From Platerodrilus igneus (lineage: Eukaryota > Arthropoda > Insecta > Coleoptera > Lycidae): 64,000 nt of DNA. The stretch covers positions 2,304,501 through 2,368,500 of the forward strand of contig JARFIW010001215.1 of the NCBI GenBank assembly GCA_036346225.1. Reading direction: 5' to 3'. The notes below the pieces were generated by a model. That model saw only the letters and a program-made list of their open reading frames with translations, ran no database searches and was not told the DNA's origin. The position numbers and the translations under genes are program-made. Position 1 is the first letter of the stretch, and every line of letters begins with the position of its first letter. Positions 1 to 11,935 of the stretch are shown here, one piece after another.

Positions 1-133
1 TTGTTAATAGATAATCGTAGGGGACGTCCTTTTTTTGGTTTTTTGGTATGTAGGTGAATCCTCTCACTCTTCGCGTTTGGTAGTTAGCCTGATATTTACT
101 ACTTTTCTTCCAGCTATGTCTAGGTACGTAGCA
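1..133 (+). mobile_element. 3' end of the 5' LTR, family A copy 1
   Basis: These first bases are repeated near 6,050-6,176: both contain the string from TTGTTAATAGATAAT to a GTAGGTGAATC stretch and end in CTAGGTAC(G/A)TAGCA. Here the LTR is followed, seven bases later, by a tRNA-Lys primer-binding site, and at 6,176 by unrelated DNA. This is therefore the right end of the 5' LTR, and 6,176 is the right end of the 3' LTR. The LTR start lies outside the window. Confidence 0.8.
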
Positions 134-140
134 TAAATTC

Positions 141-163
141 TGGCGCCCAACGTGATGCTCGAG
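141..163 (+). other. primer-binding site (tRNA-Lys type), family A copy 1
   Basis: TGGCGCCCAACGTG followed by ATGCTCGAG closely matches the complement of the arthropod tRNA-Lys 3' end (TGGCGCCCAACGTGGGGC). It lies seven bases after the LTR end, as in Ty3/gypsy elements, and fixes the plus orientation. Confidence 0.8.
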
Positions 164-1203
164 TTTGTAGTTAATTTTTTTGTGCTCCGATTTTGTTTCG
201 TGTAACTTTGGCTCCGATTTCTTTTTTTATTAACTTTTGCTCCGAGTTTGTTTTGTTTCTGGCCTGATTGTTTTGTACTGCTTGATTTCCGACATTACCC
301 GCATTTCTCGGCTTGGCGTTACTTGTTTTTTCTTCCTTTACGTACGACCTATTGTTTATTTTTTCTTTTCCTTTCGGCTCTTTGGTGTTCCTCAGATGAG
401 GATCGGTTTTCTTTATTTCATGTGTGGGTTCGATCTTCTTAAATTTTAGTTTTGTTTTCGCTCAATATTATCGGTTGGTTATTTTCAGATTATTCGACTT
501 GTGTTTTCGCCACTAATTGTAGACCCTTTGAAAGCTTTGACGCCCTATTTCTGATTCTATTGACTTTATTTTCTTACGTTGAGTACTTTTTTTGAAATTT
601 AATCCGTTATCACGTCCGTATTGAATAAAATCGTGGAACGTCCCGTTCTAAGTTTTATAACTCATTGCAACTTTTAGTATCTTTTTAACATAATGCTCTG
701 TGGTTAAGTATTCTGTTATGGTTAGAAGCCTTTGAATCTCTCCTTTGGTTAGATATTTCACTGAATTGACATTTGTCAAGTTGTTATTGTAGTACTGTAT
801 TAATGTGATGCACATTAATTTGCTGTTGTTCATAAAAAGTGGTTTAATTGTGGGAAAATGTTATCTCACCTAAGGGTGATAACGAGCCCATGTGGTGGCT
901 CTTGCTTCTTGATCCAGCCTTCGAATCGAAACGACAAACTTGGTGCGTTAGCAAAATTTATATCGCTTATTTTAGCGAATTCTAGCTTACTACCTTGGAT
1001 AAAATTAATCTTTCTGGTGTTTGTGAGTAAGAAAGTTAATTATTACGCCTTTGGCGGATTTCACGTCGTTTTTATTAATACTATTGGTTTGGCCTTCGCT
1101 CAGTTAGTGAAGCACATTTTTGTGATATTTGTTATATTCTACCCACATTGTTATGTGGTAAGTAATTGCTTTGTAGCACTTCTTGTTCTATGCGTTACAT
1201 GAA

Positions 1204-1300
1204 TTTTAGGGTCCAAATTTAAGTCCAAATTTACGCCTACGTCCAAATTTACGTCTAAGACTACGACTAAGTCTATGTCTACGTCTGCGTGCGAGTCCAA
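1204..1300. repeat. short tandem GTCCAAATTTA / CTACGTCT repeat
   Basis: GTCCAAATTTA recurs three times between 1,210 and 1,256, then passes into CTACGTCT/GTCTAAGAC-type hexamer-like repeats up to about 1,300. On the minus strand this gives an arginine-rich low-complexity peptide, which I take as a repeat artefact and not a gene. Confidence 0.7.
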
Positions 1301-2699
1301 GAGTAATTACATATTTTAGGTTTAGCAGTTCCAATTTAAGTAGATGCACATTTGTGAAGAATTGTTTAAGTAATCGTTTTGGTGGTATTACGATTACCCA
1401 GACTCGACAACTTACTGAAATAGATGGTATTGAAGCTCCCGACGAAGAACTAATTATTGATACAATAAGTTTCATCTGCTGGACTACTGAAATATTAATC
1501 GAAACCTGTTGAAGTTATCCGTTGATGAATATTACACCTGAAGCGATTTTGTGTGACCATCTGTAATTGCTGTAATCCCGTTAAGTTGGATTTGGAATCC
1601 TTGACTGCTACTGGTGCATTGGAATTACTTCTTGAGGTCGTATACTTCCTTATTTAAGTGTGTTGTGTATGTTCTGTTGAGATTATTGGATTAATACTTT
1701 TGTGTATGAAACCTTATATTCACCCTCTTATTATTTTGCTTTGCATGCAACCATACTTACACCTGTGTTGTAAGGTGGGTTGCGATAATTAACGTAAAAT
1801 CTATTTATGATAAAATTATTTAGGTATTAATGTTTGAATGCTTCCTTAGTAAGTGCTATGTTCTTATGATTAATGCTAACAACTAGTTAATGCGTTCCAG
1901 TGATTTATACATATTGATTGTAAATCTAATCACGAGCTTAGACCCTTGGTTAAATTATTACTCACTTGAGTTATGCGGTTATAGCGTACTTAGTGGCCAC
2001 CAAGTCTGCGTACCCGATTATTACTTAGTACGAATTATTTTTGCGTATGGGCTCGTGCCCGGATATTCTAAACACCATTGCGCTATTACTGGTAAATATT
2101 ATTTATACAATCACCTGGAGTAAACATATATTTGCTTATTGTGAGCACTTAGCTTAGTTAATTTTCTCTTGAATCATTTAGGTTTGAATCTTGTATGTAT
2201 GATTATTTGTAGAATTATTTGTTCTAGTGAAATTTATATTTATGTGTTTGATTTCATATTTGGCATTGTAGTTACTTCAATAAATTCAGGTTTAATTCTG
2301 TGTCCTGTTAATTTATTGATATAGTGAGTTACCTTAGGTTTCGCCCGAGAATAGTGGAACATTTCTCGTTGATTCTGCTTGCTCCTGTTCCTGGCGCCCA
2401 TTAATAAAATGTTTTGACTTATGGGACCTTTCTAGTGGTTCCTTATGGTCCCTGAATGCGATTCTTTACCCACCGCCCTGATGAGTCTTTTCTGAGCTAT
2501 TCCGGAGCACTATTTGTCTTCGCAACGTTAAGGAACCCATTATATCGATTAGATATCGAATTTTTACCGTGGCAATCGTTTTGTTTCGATTCACTTCTGA
2601 TATTTTATAGTTTATTTGGTTGAGGTTGGTGATTTTTTATTACTCTTATATACAGTGTGTATTTTTTTTGTCACAATGGTTACGATGGGGTTGGAATGT

Positions 2700-3110
2700 A
2701 AATAGGCTGTAAAAATCCGAACTCCAATATGAGTTATCCTCTTGAGGTTTTGACTCTGACATTAAAGTCGAGGGGTTGCGTAAAACCGTCCGCAACGCGA
2801 TTCAAGTGGAAATGAATTAGTCTTTTACACCTAGCCCTTATACAATTACGTTTACAGAGGATCATGAAGCGATTAAACGCGCGCTTACTGAACGTGGACC
2901 GTCCTCTGACGATTTTACTAGGGATGTTACCGATAATAAGTTCGCCCGTTTACGCTCCTTATGAATACACATTCAGCGACATGAATTGATGTTAGCTATA
3001 CTACTCAGGAGGAAGCCCTTATGAAAAATAAACTATTATCCGCTTTACAGATCATTCGTTCAGATGTTGAGGCGACTGTTAGAAAATCCAAACGTGTTAC
3101 TTTTGCTGAT
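2700..3110 (+). pseudogene. gag N-terminal remnant, family A copy 1
   Basis: One frame read through stops gives LQYELSS, then GFDSDIKVEGLRKTVRN, then EDHEAIKRAL, then DVTDNKFARLRSL and HIQRHEL. The same peptides (LQYELSS..FDPDIKVEGLR and DSKFARLRS) occur in copy 3 at 27,019-27,300. The layout (a YEL motif, an LR-rich short repeat, an acidic stretch, then an ARL segment) is that of the N-terminus of Ty3/gypsy gag proteins from arthropods and molluscs. There are at least four in-frame stops, so it cannot make a protein. The conservation between two diverged copies supports a once-coding frame. Assignment to gag comes from family resemblance and was not tested by search. Confidence 0.6.
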
Positions 3111-3649
3111 TTTAGTCAACAGTCTTCCTCCAGTCCACAAACTCTTAATGTAACGTAGCTGAAGTGTGCTCTGTTTATGTTTCTTTTCGTAAGGTTGATT
3201 CTCTTACAGCCAATATGTTTTCTTTTTTTACCGTTGATATTCTGACAACCCATGATATTTCCATTTCTACCGTTGACCTTCTTATTACCTATTCAAAAAA
3301 TACACAACTTCCTTCGATGACACGTTTTGAGTTTTCTAAACTACTCTTGCCACCTCCTATGCCGCTTGTTACAACTACTACACACCTGTTGTCCCTCTTT
3401 TGCGGAAAACTGCCCATAGAAGGCAGAAATTTGTTTATACCGATTCCGAACCGGAAGATGTATGTCGACGAAGTCAAAATGTCATTTTCCTCCTGGCGGC
3501 GTAAAGGCCTTAAGCCCAATATCTAGTCCTCGTGCCCCAGAATATTATGCTGACTTTGCTCTCTTTAGGTTTTGATTTCTAGACTTTAAGTTCTCTTTTT
3601 ATTTACCTCCTTGTTTTGCTGGGTTTTATTTTCTATTTTTTCTTCCTCC

Positions 3650-4035
3650 TTGAACCCGTGTGGGTCCGGAAATAGAATAGTCCCACGGTACGACCTGAAT
3701 GCGTAAGAGGCGACTACAGCGGTCCAACACATACACACACACATACACACACACAAACACTTTATACACGTTCAATATATCCCCACATACTTCATAAACA
3801 CACAGTTCCACTTGGTTTTCTTTTCTTTCGTTTTCTCCTTGTACTCCTTGAACCTATGTGGGTCCGGGAATAGAATAGCCCCATGGTATGACGTGTCTGT
3901 CGTAAGGGCGACTACAGCGGTCCAACACAACACATACACACACACACACACTTTATACACGCACAACATACACACTTCTTACACACCCATACACACACGC
4001 ACACTTTATAGACGCCCAACACCTACACACACACT
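3650..4035. repeat. two ~85 bp direct repeats each followed by a CA/ACAC microsatellite
   Basis: A unit running from CTTGAACC through GTGGGTCCGG, AATAGAATAG, CCCA(C/T)GGTA and GCGACTACAGCGGTCC occurs at 3,650-3,727 and again at 3,847-3,925. Each copy runs directly into a (CA)n/ACAC-rich tract, and a third CA tract lies near 3,985-4,035. The pair is in direct orientation about 197 bp apart and probably arose by tandem duplication inside element A. Confidence 0.8.
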
Positions 4036-5259
4036 CTTCTTTTTTGGTTTTGTACTTGGTGCTTGGTGTTATTCTTTTTGGTTTTTTTTTTGTTCTCGTT
4101 CCTTTCGTTCCACATTCCTCTTCTTTTTCCTGTTGCTGGTCTTCTTTGCTGTCGGTCTCTAGTCCGATTGTGTTTTGTTCATCCGCTCCTGTGGTAGGTG
4201 CTTTCTAGTCTGTTTTTCTTTCTTCGGAAACTACGACTTAGTCGACTTTAGGACCAGTTAGCAAATTTTTCTTTGGTTTTTCGGTTGTGGTTACCACAGT
4301 TGGTAGTACATCGTTTTCTTTTACCAGCGCTTTTCCTCTTTTCTTCTCATTCTCCCTTGTTGTCCCTTTGTTTACTTGAGGCTTGACCCTTGGGTTCTGT
4401 TTTGGTTATAACTGCTCGGTTTCAGGCTCGCTTTCCTTTTTTGCTTTTCTAGTTTCTTCGAGGCATACCAATCCTGTTCTGGAGATTGATAACCTTACTG
4501 TTTCTTCTGAGAAACATCCGTTTTATGTTAGTTCTCGTTGCTTGCCTATTACACATCTTCCCTTCCTTTTTTTCTTCTTTTTTCTTTATCCGTTGTCCTA
4601 GTACTCGGTTCATTCCAGTAAAGGTCTTGAGTCAGTTCTTTGAGTAGTCCGAACGTACCTCTATTGGTTCTTCGAGCCGGATGAAAGTTCTTTTTTATTA
4701 TTTTGAAGTGTTTCTTTGTTTCTGCTTTTTTTGTTGTTTTCGTAACGAATTTCCTTTTAGTTTTTAAGCGATTTTTTTTCCGTTTGGGGTTTTTTCTTTG
4801 GTTTTTTTGGCCCTGTCCATTTCCGGATTTTGGCTTTCCTACCACGACCTGGTAATTTTTTTGGGGGGAGGGGGGATTTTTTACGTTTATTCTTGACGAT
4901 AGATTCAAATACCTCCTTTTTGTGGTAATTCGTTTTTAATTCCCTAGCTTCTGTTTCTATTCAAAACCTCATCCTGTGTTTATACCTCGTTACAATAGTA
5001 CGCGCAATCATAACATTTCTCTCAAATCTATTCATTCTAAAACGAAAATTTATTGAATAGAATAAATAGTCAATACCTTGTTTTAGCTATCCGTTATTGT
5101 GTTAAACATTCCGAGAACGTATAATTGCTTTACTTGTGTTTCCCATTTAAAGGCTTGTCAAAATAATAGATCCTACTATTGTTTGATAGCGTGTTTTCCA
5201 GTTTGCTAATCGCGCTTTGTAAACGCGAGGATTGCAGTTCGAACTCGTGTTATCTGAAC

Positions 5260-6176
5260 CCATTTTTAGTTTGATTCTGCAGCTTGTGCATTGAAATATT
5301 TTCTACATTACTCGTTCCAGTACTTCAAAAGCGATGCACGTTTTTGTGTTCAACCAGTAGGAGATATCTTGCATATTTTGGTGAGGTTCCCCGCGCTTAC
5401 CCATTTTATTCCGATTCTCTTTTTAGCTCTTAACTGGAAGCCAAATTGATTCTTACTATATGTAGACCCACCTGTTCGTTGACGTAGACCAACCGCTTTT
5501 GTCTGTAAACCGCTGCTGCAGTTATGGTCACAGGGCAAGTGAATCCTCACTACCGTGGCGTTGCTGTGCTGACTCACCCCCGACGACTTGCAAGATAAGC
5601 AACTCCACGCATAAAGGTATATGACTCATTTCCTTTTATGCACATCGAGGAGTATTATTCATCAGCGGTTGATGTTGTGAAACCAGTTTACCATACATGT
5701 TTAAAAGCTAGCTTTGCTAGTGTTTCTGGTTAAATTTTTTTAATTCTTACTACAACTTGGTCTATATTTATACTTTAATTTAACACACTTGCTATGGAGA
5801 AAACCTACATTTAATACTTTAATTTAACACACGTGCTGTTGAGAGAATCTACATTGAATACTTTAATTTAACACACTTGCTATTGAAAATATATAAGCAT
5901 TACTTTTTTTTCAATGTGTTTTATTACATGTTAGCTACGAAATGCGCACTTCGTGGATCCATTAAAAATTTTGTCTTTTACAATATAACTTAAATTTAAT
6001 ACTTTTCTTTGTCCATGTGAATCAAGAAATATTAATTTATTTTTATTGTTAATAGATAATAGTGGGTGACATGCTTTTTATTTGTTTTTTTGGTATGTAG
6101 GTGAATCCCCCACACTTCGCGTTTCGTAGTTAGCCTGGTATTTACTTTTCTTCCGGCTACGTCTAGGTACATAGCA
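5260..6176 (+). mobile_element. 3' LTR, family A copy 1
   Basis: The right end (6,050-6,176) matches the 5' LTR end at 1-133. The body aligns with the A LTR at 59,600-60,951: shared blocks include GATATCTTG near 5,363, the CGCTGCTGCAGTTATG stretch near 5,510, GCAAGATAAG near 5,590 and GAAATGCGCACTTCGT near 5,938. After 6,176 the flank is AGCTTCACAAAGTGG. The start is uncertain because the left half has diverged from copies A2-A4. No reading frame of note. Confidence 0.7.
5766..5888. repeat. three copies of a ~46 bp tandem repeat inside the A LTR
   Basis: ATACTTTAATTTAACACAC followed by (T/G)TGCT(A/G)T(G/T)GAGA..CTACATT(T/G)A is repeated near 5,768, 5,814 and 5,858. It lies in the U3-like part of the 3' LTR, where tandem repeats often vary between copies. 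I did not see it in LTRs A2-A4. Confidence 0.85.
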
Positions 6177-7560
6177 AGCTTCACAAAGTGGTGTAAATAA
6201 AACATTTTTTTTAGTATGGTGTAAATGACTTCAATTACGAAAGCTAACATTTGTTTAGCAATAAGCAGTATTTTATAAATTTATCTAAATAGAAAACAAT
6301 TAAATATAATACACGGCATGTTGCTTATAAAACAACTTGAAACTAAATCAATTTACGAAGTTTTATGCGTACTGAAAATAAAAATGTTACAACATTTACA
6401 GTAGGGGTGCCCAACACAGCCAGAGCGTACTTACTACAGCTATTTCCAAAAAATTTGGAACATAATTCATACTACGTATTTTCTAACTAAATTATAATGT
6501 GTACTTGTTCTTGATTAATTATACCAGAAATCCCATAAAACGAATTATTACTGAAATAATTTGTGAAGCAATTTGAAGCGTAACATTCGCTTATTCTTGT
6601 AATCTGTTTTTGCTTGGTTTATAATTGTAGTATTTTGCGTTATACATTGACCATATCTAAAAAGTTATTTCTTCAAGTTTTCTCTTATCCTTTCCTCTAA
6701 TACTAACCTTATTATTAGCATTATTTTTCCTATTAAAGCTTCTCTTTTTAAATTCAAATTTTCTTTTTATTCACTGTTCATGTATGTAGCTCCAATTTGA
6801 AATAAGGCTTCATTTGTATAATACACTTCTTGTAATCTTAAATCGAACATCCACATCTATTCTGCTTGTACCCTATGAAAATGATTTTAATTTTGATGTG
6901 GGACATGGAATTTTACAGTCCTCTTTTTATATCGAACGAGATTTTTTTAAAAACACGATATAAACCAAATTAATAGTCGTTGAAAAATAAAGCTTCCTTA
7001 CTTTTCGGAATGCGAATTAGAAAATATGAAAAGACTATATACCTCTGGCTTTCTGTTATTGTGGAGTTGTATTGTTCTTCGGACGTCCCGGAAGTTGCAA
7101 CGCTCGTTTTCCTTACTACCACTTCCAACGTTTGGACACGACTGTCATTACTATATGCTGTAAATTGTTTTTGCTGCTCTGTGAATTGCCATCTTGGAGT
7201 GAGCTCCACAACCAGAATTGTTTATGGTCGCATTCAATAACACACTTTACTTGCACAACCACTCATTTGCCACTTTTCTTTATCGGTGACGGAACAATCG
7301 GTATAATAGTCAACAAGGTTACGCTAAATTGTTTGCGTTATATTCCTTTTTCTTATTTTAGATTTAACCGATTGTCCGATTATTATGCAGGCGTTTAAAA
7401 AATTTTAGAGAATGTTTAATTTTCTCGTTCTACTTCACAACTAAATTGATGTAAACACTTTTTAATGGAGGTTTTGTACTATACTTATTTTTGGCTAATC
7501 CTTAAAAATCAGTTTCTTGAGCCTGTTCTACGCGCACCCCAAATTAGAGAAAAATCTATT
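6177..7560. other. AT-rich stretch with no recognised gene
   Basis: The stretch is flanking DNA right of element A copy 1. It holds only short overlapping ORFs (for example 6,980-7,240 and 7,072-7,398) with no family motif. A PBS-like GGTGCCCAACACAGCC at 6,404-6,420 has no LTR end next to it, so I do not count it. Confidence 0.5.
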
Positions 7561-7574
7561 AAGAGCTGTTCAGT

Positions 7575-7760
7575 TAGTGATGAGCAAATGCAAAACCAAG
7601 ACAAGCGATTTGAGTGGTCTTGGTCTTCGTTTTGCATACTCGGTCTTGGTCTAGGTCTTGATCGCGTTATTGCAAGCGTGGTCTTGGTTTGACATAGTAA
7701 CCCATAGCATCGCTTGCAAAGCTCTTGCAGTTTTTGCAAGAATTGCAATCTAGGGTCAGT
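7575..7760. repeat. CTTGGTCTT-rich repeat with inverted copies
   Basis: The block has several copies of CTTGGTCTT or CTTGGTCTAGG, with the opposite-strand form (GCAAAACCAAGAC) at 7,590 and GTCTTGGTTTGAC near 7,682, so parts can pair with each other. A degenerate relative (TCTTG/CAAGAT strings) occurs at 12,165-12,250. Nothing in it codes. Confidence 0.6.
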
Positions 7761-7776
7761 GCTTTTAAGACAACTG

Positions 7777-7779
<3 letters not shown>

Positions 7780-7826
<47 letters not shown>
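7780..7826. repeat. (TA)n microsatellite
   Basis: About 23 TA units. On the minus strand it directly follows TTCGCAGC in a family F retroelement leader, about 85 bp beyond the PBS at 7,911-7,933. Confidence 0.95.
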
Positions 7827-7827
<1 letters not shown>

Positions 7828-7834
7828 CTGCGAA

Positions 7835-7933
7835 TTTACGTTTTGTTCGAAACCCCACGCTTGGGAAGTAATTTTGTTGCGAATTCCGCTTGAACACTCG
7901 TTGGTAAATTCGTGCTCCAAACTTTGGGCGTCA
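7835..7933 (-). mobile_element. LTR-element leader with two tRNA-Lys-like primer-binding sites (family F)
   Basis: Read on the minus strand, 7,933-7,911 gives TGACGCCCAAAGTTTGG, a tRNA-Lys-type PBS. It is followed about 60 bp on by a second, weaker one (TTCCCAAGCGTGGGGTTTCG, about 7,869-7,844), then TTCGCAGC and the (TA)n tract. The matching LTR should lie to the right from 7,934. I can see no second copy in the window to delimit it. Confidence 0.55.
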
Positions 7934-10123
7934 TTTTGCTCTGAAGTTCACTTCGGCTACTGTTCTGGTACACCATAAATCTTGCGAATCTACCTAGGAT
8001 GCTTACCTGGACTGCTGAAAATCAAACTTCACTGCAACTTTGCTGCAATCTGGAAATACTTCCCAACAGTCCTATAAAAAAAAACGCTACTACCAAAATT
8101 CAGCACATTCTATTTACATAAAAAAAATTACTGCTTCCAAAACTTTTCAATTATAACGGTTCACGTACATAAAATTTCATATCCTCGATTAGGAAACAAT
8201 TCATTTTCAAAAATGTTGTTTGATCAAAATTTTTACAAATACCCTATTTAAAGTAAGCGGACCAACATCATACCTAACTTTAATCCCTGTCTTAATATGA
8301 GCTCACAGTAAAACCCTTTTAAACATGTGTGCAAAATTATAGCACAGCAACAACAAAAAATCCTGTTTACTTTGTACATAAGCAACCTTTATACAATTAT
8401 TTTAAATTTCCATTTCTACATAAACGTATTTCCATTCAATTATAGTTCAATAAATTCTTAAGTTCATATAGTTCATAAAAATGCACTCAAAAGGCACAAA
8501 ACGTCAAAACACATCAAAAAAGTTCAACAACAAATGTTTTTATAAAAATCAGTTATCTGGAAAGGATCACACCGCATGTATCTGCAATCCAACCAGTGAT
8601 GATGTTGCCTTTGACAATGACTATAAGCAAGCCCAACAACCAAAGTAAACTGTAGTCTGTACTTACATAATTTTGATAAGCTTAGTTTTTATTTCTAAAC
8701 GTACTTCAAAATTTTTTCAACGGCAAGTACCAACTTCTTGTAATTATAAATAACAACTTTTTGAAACACTGAATAATATTGACTACTATTTGTATTAATG
8801 TCGATGACAAGCGAAGAAAAGAAGAGAAAGGCCTCATCACCTCCTGGTGTTTATATAGACCGAACAGTACCCCCCTATTATTTACTTTTCTTACAATTCA
8901 CCAAACCACATTAACTTTCTTGGTAACCTCCTAACCGTTGCAACACTTCTCAAAACTCAAATTCTCAACCGAAACAAAATTCTAAAAATCCCAAGTTGGC
9001 CTTCAATAATTCTTCGTAATTTTGTAAACAAACATCAACGGTTTTGAAAATCCCGGAATCTTGATAGTTGAACACAATAAATTACCGTGAAAATCACTTC
9101 CAACCGTCTAACGGCTGCTTTGCTTCCCCGAAACTAGCCTCAACTAACATCGATTTTTATTAGATTCACGTCCCACATGTGAGACGAACCTAGCCTGATC
9201 TCTCTCTACCTTGCATCCGAAAATTTTCTTTCATGCTTTGTTTACGAATCCCACACACATATGTACCCTTTCGTTATCTTAGAATGTCGCGCGCGTCTTT
9301 CTTCTATTTGTGACGTCCAATTACTTTTCTCAATTTCTTATCCTCATTAAAATCGATATCTTATACAAACATTTTCCAACTCAATCTTGCCTCTAGCCTC
9401 GGATCTATCTTTGTTTCATAGTTAACCCAACACCTAACAATTTCATCTCCCTTGTTTATAAGTTAAAACACTCTGTCTTTGTTTTCATATCGATTCTTGC
9501 CTGCTTTAATGTCCATTTTCATTCGTAGCAAATATAGATTTTATTCTAAGCTTGTTTACAGCGCTCCTTGAAATAAATCGTTAACCAAAACGTGCCTATT
9601 GTAACCGTCGAGTTTTGTTTATCGAAAACACTTTCATACTCCGAAACTGTCTCTTTCTACCAACCTCATGTTTTTAAATACTATCTTATGCTAAATTATC
9701 CCCTATAATATTTACATACGCTAAACGATACTAAATTAATGTTTCTACTTCACTAAAATTTCGCCCTTAAAATTATTGATTTTACGCTAAAGTAAAATGA
9801 AAAAACGTTTTAACTATTATACGCCGACTTCCCTATAATTAAAGCTGCATCCTTACACTATACACTAATGAATTGACCTTTATGATAAATACTTAACATT
9901 AATTGTTTCTGCTCCCTAGTATATTATGAAAATTTCTTGCACATAACGGCAAAGCTGTAATTGAAGTAAAATTAACTCTAAGTTCCTACTTTAAACTAAT
10001 TAATCGTTACACTACATTTTTAAGACACCTATTTAACCTTTTAATAAATGGTATTTACACGCGGCAGCTTACCCTTTATTGTCCTATGACCTATTTAACT
10101 AATTCTAACCTACAAATTACATA

Positions 10124-10125
<2 letters not shown>
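7934..10125. other. AT-rich stretch, possibly LTR of family F, no coding content
   Basis: By the PBS at 7,911-7,933 the adjoining part should be a minus-strand LTR, but no second copy is available to mark its end. A TATATAG box at 8,862 lies in a slightly GC-richer patch (8,815-8,880). No ORF above 60 codons and no protein motif was found. Confidence 0.4.

Positions 10126-10168
<43 letters not shown>
10126..10168. repeat. (TA)n microsatellite
   Basis: About 21 TA units. Flanks are AATTACATAGAA on the left and TTTTGCTATGTCACC on the right. No PBS was recognised beside this tract. Confidence 0.95.
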
Positions 10169-10172
<4 letters not shown>

Positions 10173-11865
10173 TATGTCACCACCTTCGTTCTAGCTGCCA
10201 GCCAGTGGATTTATAACTTTTCTGCAAAATCTATTGAACTACAGATTGAGCGTTTTTTAAGTGTAAGTTAAATGCGCAATAATAAAATTTTTAATGAGCG
10301 TTGAATAAGTACAACAAGCTGCCAAGTAAGTTTAAAAGATTGAAATGAAATTAACGTTATTTATGTTACTACACAGTTTAAATAATTTGGCTCTATATAA
10401 ATGTAATTGTTTCTTCTATACACCGTAGCTTGTAATTTGCCTTACTTGTAAACTTTAGTCAACGTGCTAAAAAATTGCTTATGCACAAAAAACTCCCCTT
10501 AGATAATGTTAATAACTCAAACTCAACTCAGTGTAAAATTCACTTTATATATGACAATTAATATTCAAAATTCAACAATATGTATTTGAATTCCATAATA
10601 AAATATGATTGTTCTTTAAATATAAAAATAGATCAAATCTATGACTTCGTTTGTTGTGTGTTGTAATCAGCCGTTGTTCTTGATACGTCGATCAACAAAA
10701 CGAAGCTTTTCTTTGGATTTTACCTTGTACAGCACCATTATCGCTAGCTTCCTGTAGGATTAAAAATCTTTTATAAGACCATAAGTATCTCTTATATGCT
10801 ATTAAGCTAAAATTCTTAAGTATGTCGTAGAGTTTAAGATATAGCCAAAAAGAAATTCTCAAATATGCCCAAAAAATCCTTAAGTATGTGATATAGTTTA
10901 TGATAAGACCAAATTCGCTCTACAAAATTTTGTACAAATATGACTTAAAATAAATCCTTACCCTTTCATTTAATTAAAGAGCTTCATATTTAACGTTGAA
11001 AACTTTTGATGTTTGTTTTAAATACAAGTTTACTAATTTTAATTATTATGCAAACTAGCGTGTGATAGCTTATTTTACTTGAGTATCACATAAGAAAATC
11101 CCCTCTATGACATTTTATTCCTCTATTTATATGATTTTTAATCGTGCGATTGGTAGATTATCTATTGTATTGCAATTTTTCAGTATGAGTGCAATTTAAA
11201 ATTGCCAGATAAACAAAGAAAATTAATAAGCTTTTAAAAAGTAAAATTGTAAATGATTTCCAAATATTGGCAACCTTCATTAACCTATTATTAGAATAAC
11301 AAGATGGCAAATTGCAATACACCTGCTTTGAAAAATAACAGAATGAATGTTTGAACCTTTGTCTTGGAAATTTTGATTAAATGAAATGTGTGCTATACTA
11401 CATGTAAAATAGTAGACAATGTTGTACACTTATCTATACAGATTAAATTTTATCTATCTGTTTTAAATTTTGCTAGAAATTATTAGAATTAATTATGCAC
11501 GTTTCCAATAAAATATATTATCCTTAATATAATAAGTGCTTTACATACTATTAATAATTTCTGACTTTGTACTATTTACAAACTATGATTATGAACGATG
11601 ACTATGCTCTGATATGCCAACGTATACTTCCTTAACTTATTACATTTGTTTCTAACACTAAAAATTCGAATATTAAATGCACTTTATAAGATATTTACAC
11701 ACTACCGCTAATAAAATTTCCTATGCTTAAAACGTTACAATATAGATCTTTTTAAACTGATTAATCTACTTATAATGATTAAAATTTGTATCAAGGGTGC
11801 GACTTGTGAACTATTTACAAATAGATGCTAAAAATATCATTCCGCACTAAATTTCACATACATGC
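10169..11865. other. AT-rich stretch, no gene; one local duplication
   Basis: No coding or RNA signal seen. A near-duplicate segment (TTAAGTATGT(C/G)..TATAG..AAGACCAAA-like) occurs at about 10,815-10,855 and 10,890-10,930, roughly 75 bp apart. Confidence 0.4.
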
Positions 11866-11935
11866 ACTCACACACGCACGCACTTACGCACACACACGCA
11901 CGCACACGCACGCACACACGTACCACGCACGCAAG
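11866..11935. repeat. (GCAC)n / (CA)n microsatellite
   Basis: A low-complexity run of CACGCACG, ACACAC and GCACGCAC units ending at a C-run (AAGCCCCCC). Confidence 0.9.

Larger units (their letters stand above)
134..5050 (+). mobile_element. internal region, Ty3/gypsy-like LTR element family A copy 1
   Basis: This is the region between the two family A LTRs. It begins with the PBS, then a leader with about three degenerate copies of a GCTCCGATTTT-type unit at 182-270; copy 3 at 26,600-26,780 has the same leader unit. A gag remnant sits at 2,700-3,110 and shared repeats lie near 4,620-4,700. I found no protease, reverse transcriptase, RNase H or integrase motif, so this copy was either always non-autonomous or has lost pol. 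The right boundary is approximate because the start of the 3' LTR is not clear. Short ORFs elsewhere in it look like chance. Confidence 0.65.

Noticed and set aside
1206..1475. Arginine-rich 89-codon minus-strand ORF
   Set aside because: The basic stretch is a translation of the GTCCAAATTTA/CTACGTCT simple repeat.
2478..2485. CTGATGAG as the core of a hammerhead ribozyme (known in Penelope and other elements)
   Set aside because: No GAAA core or matching stems follow at the right distance. A similar search near the Penelope element found no full core.
3812..4162. 116-codon plus-strand ORF
   Set aside because: Runs through a duplicated repeat and CA microsatellites; low-complexity threonine/histidine product.
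6404..6420. GGTGCCCAACACAGCC as a further PBS
   Set aside because: No LTR end precedes it and the match to the tRNA-Lys complement breaks after the first bases.
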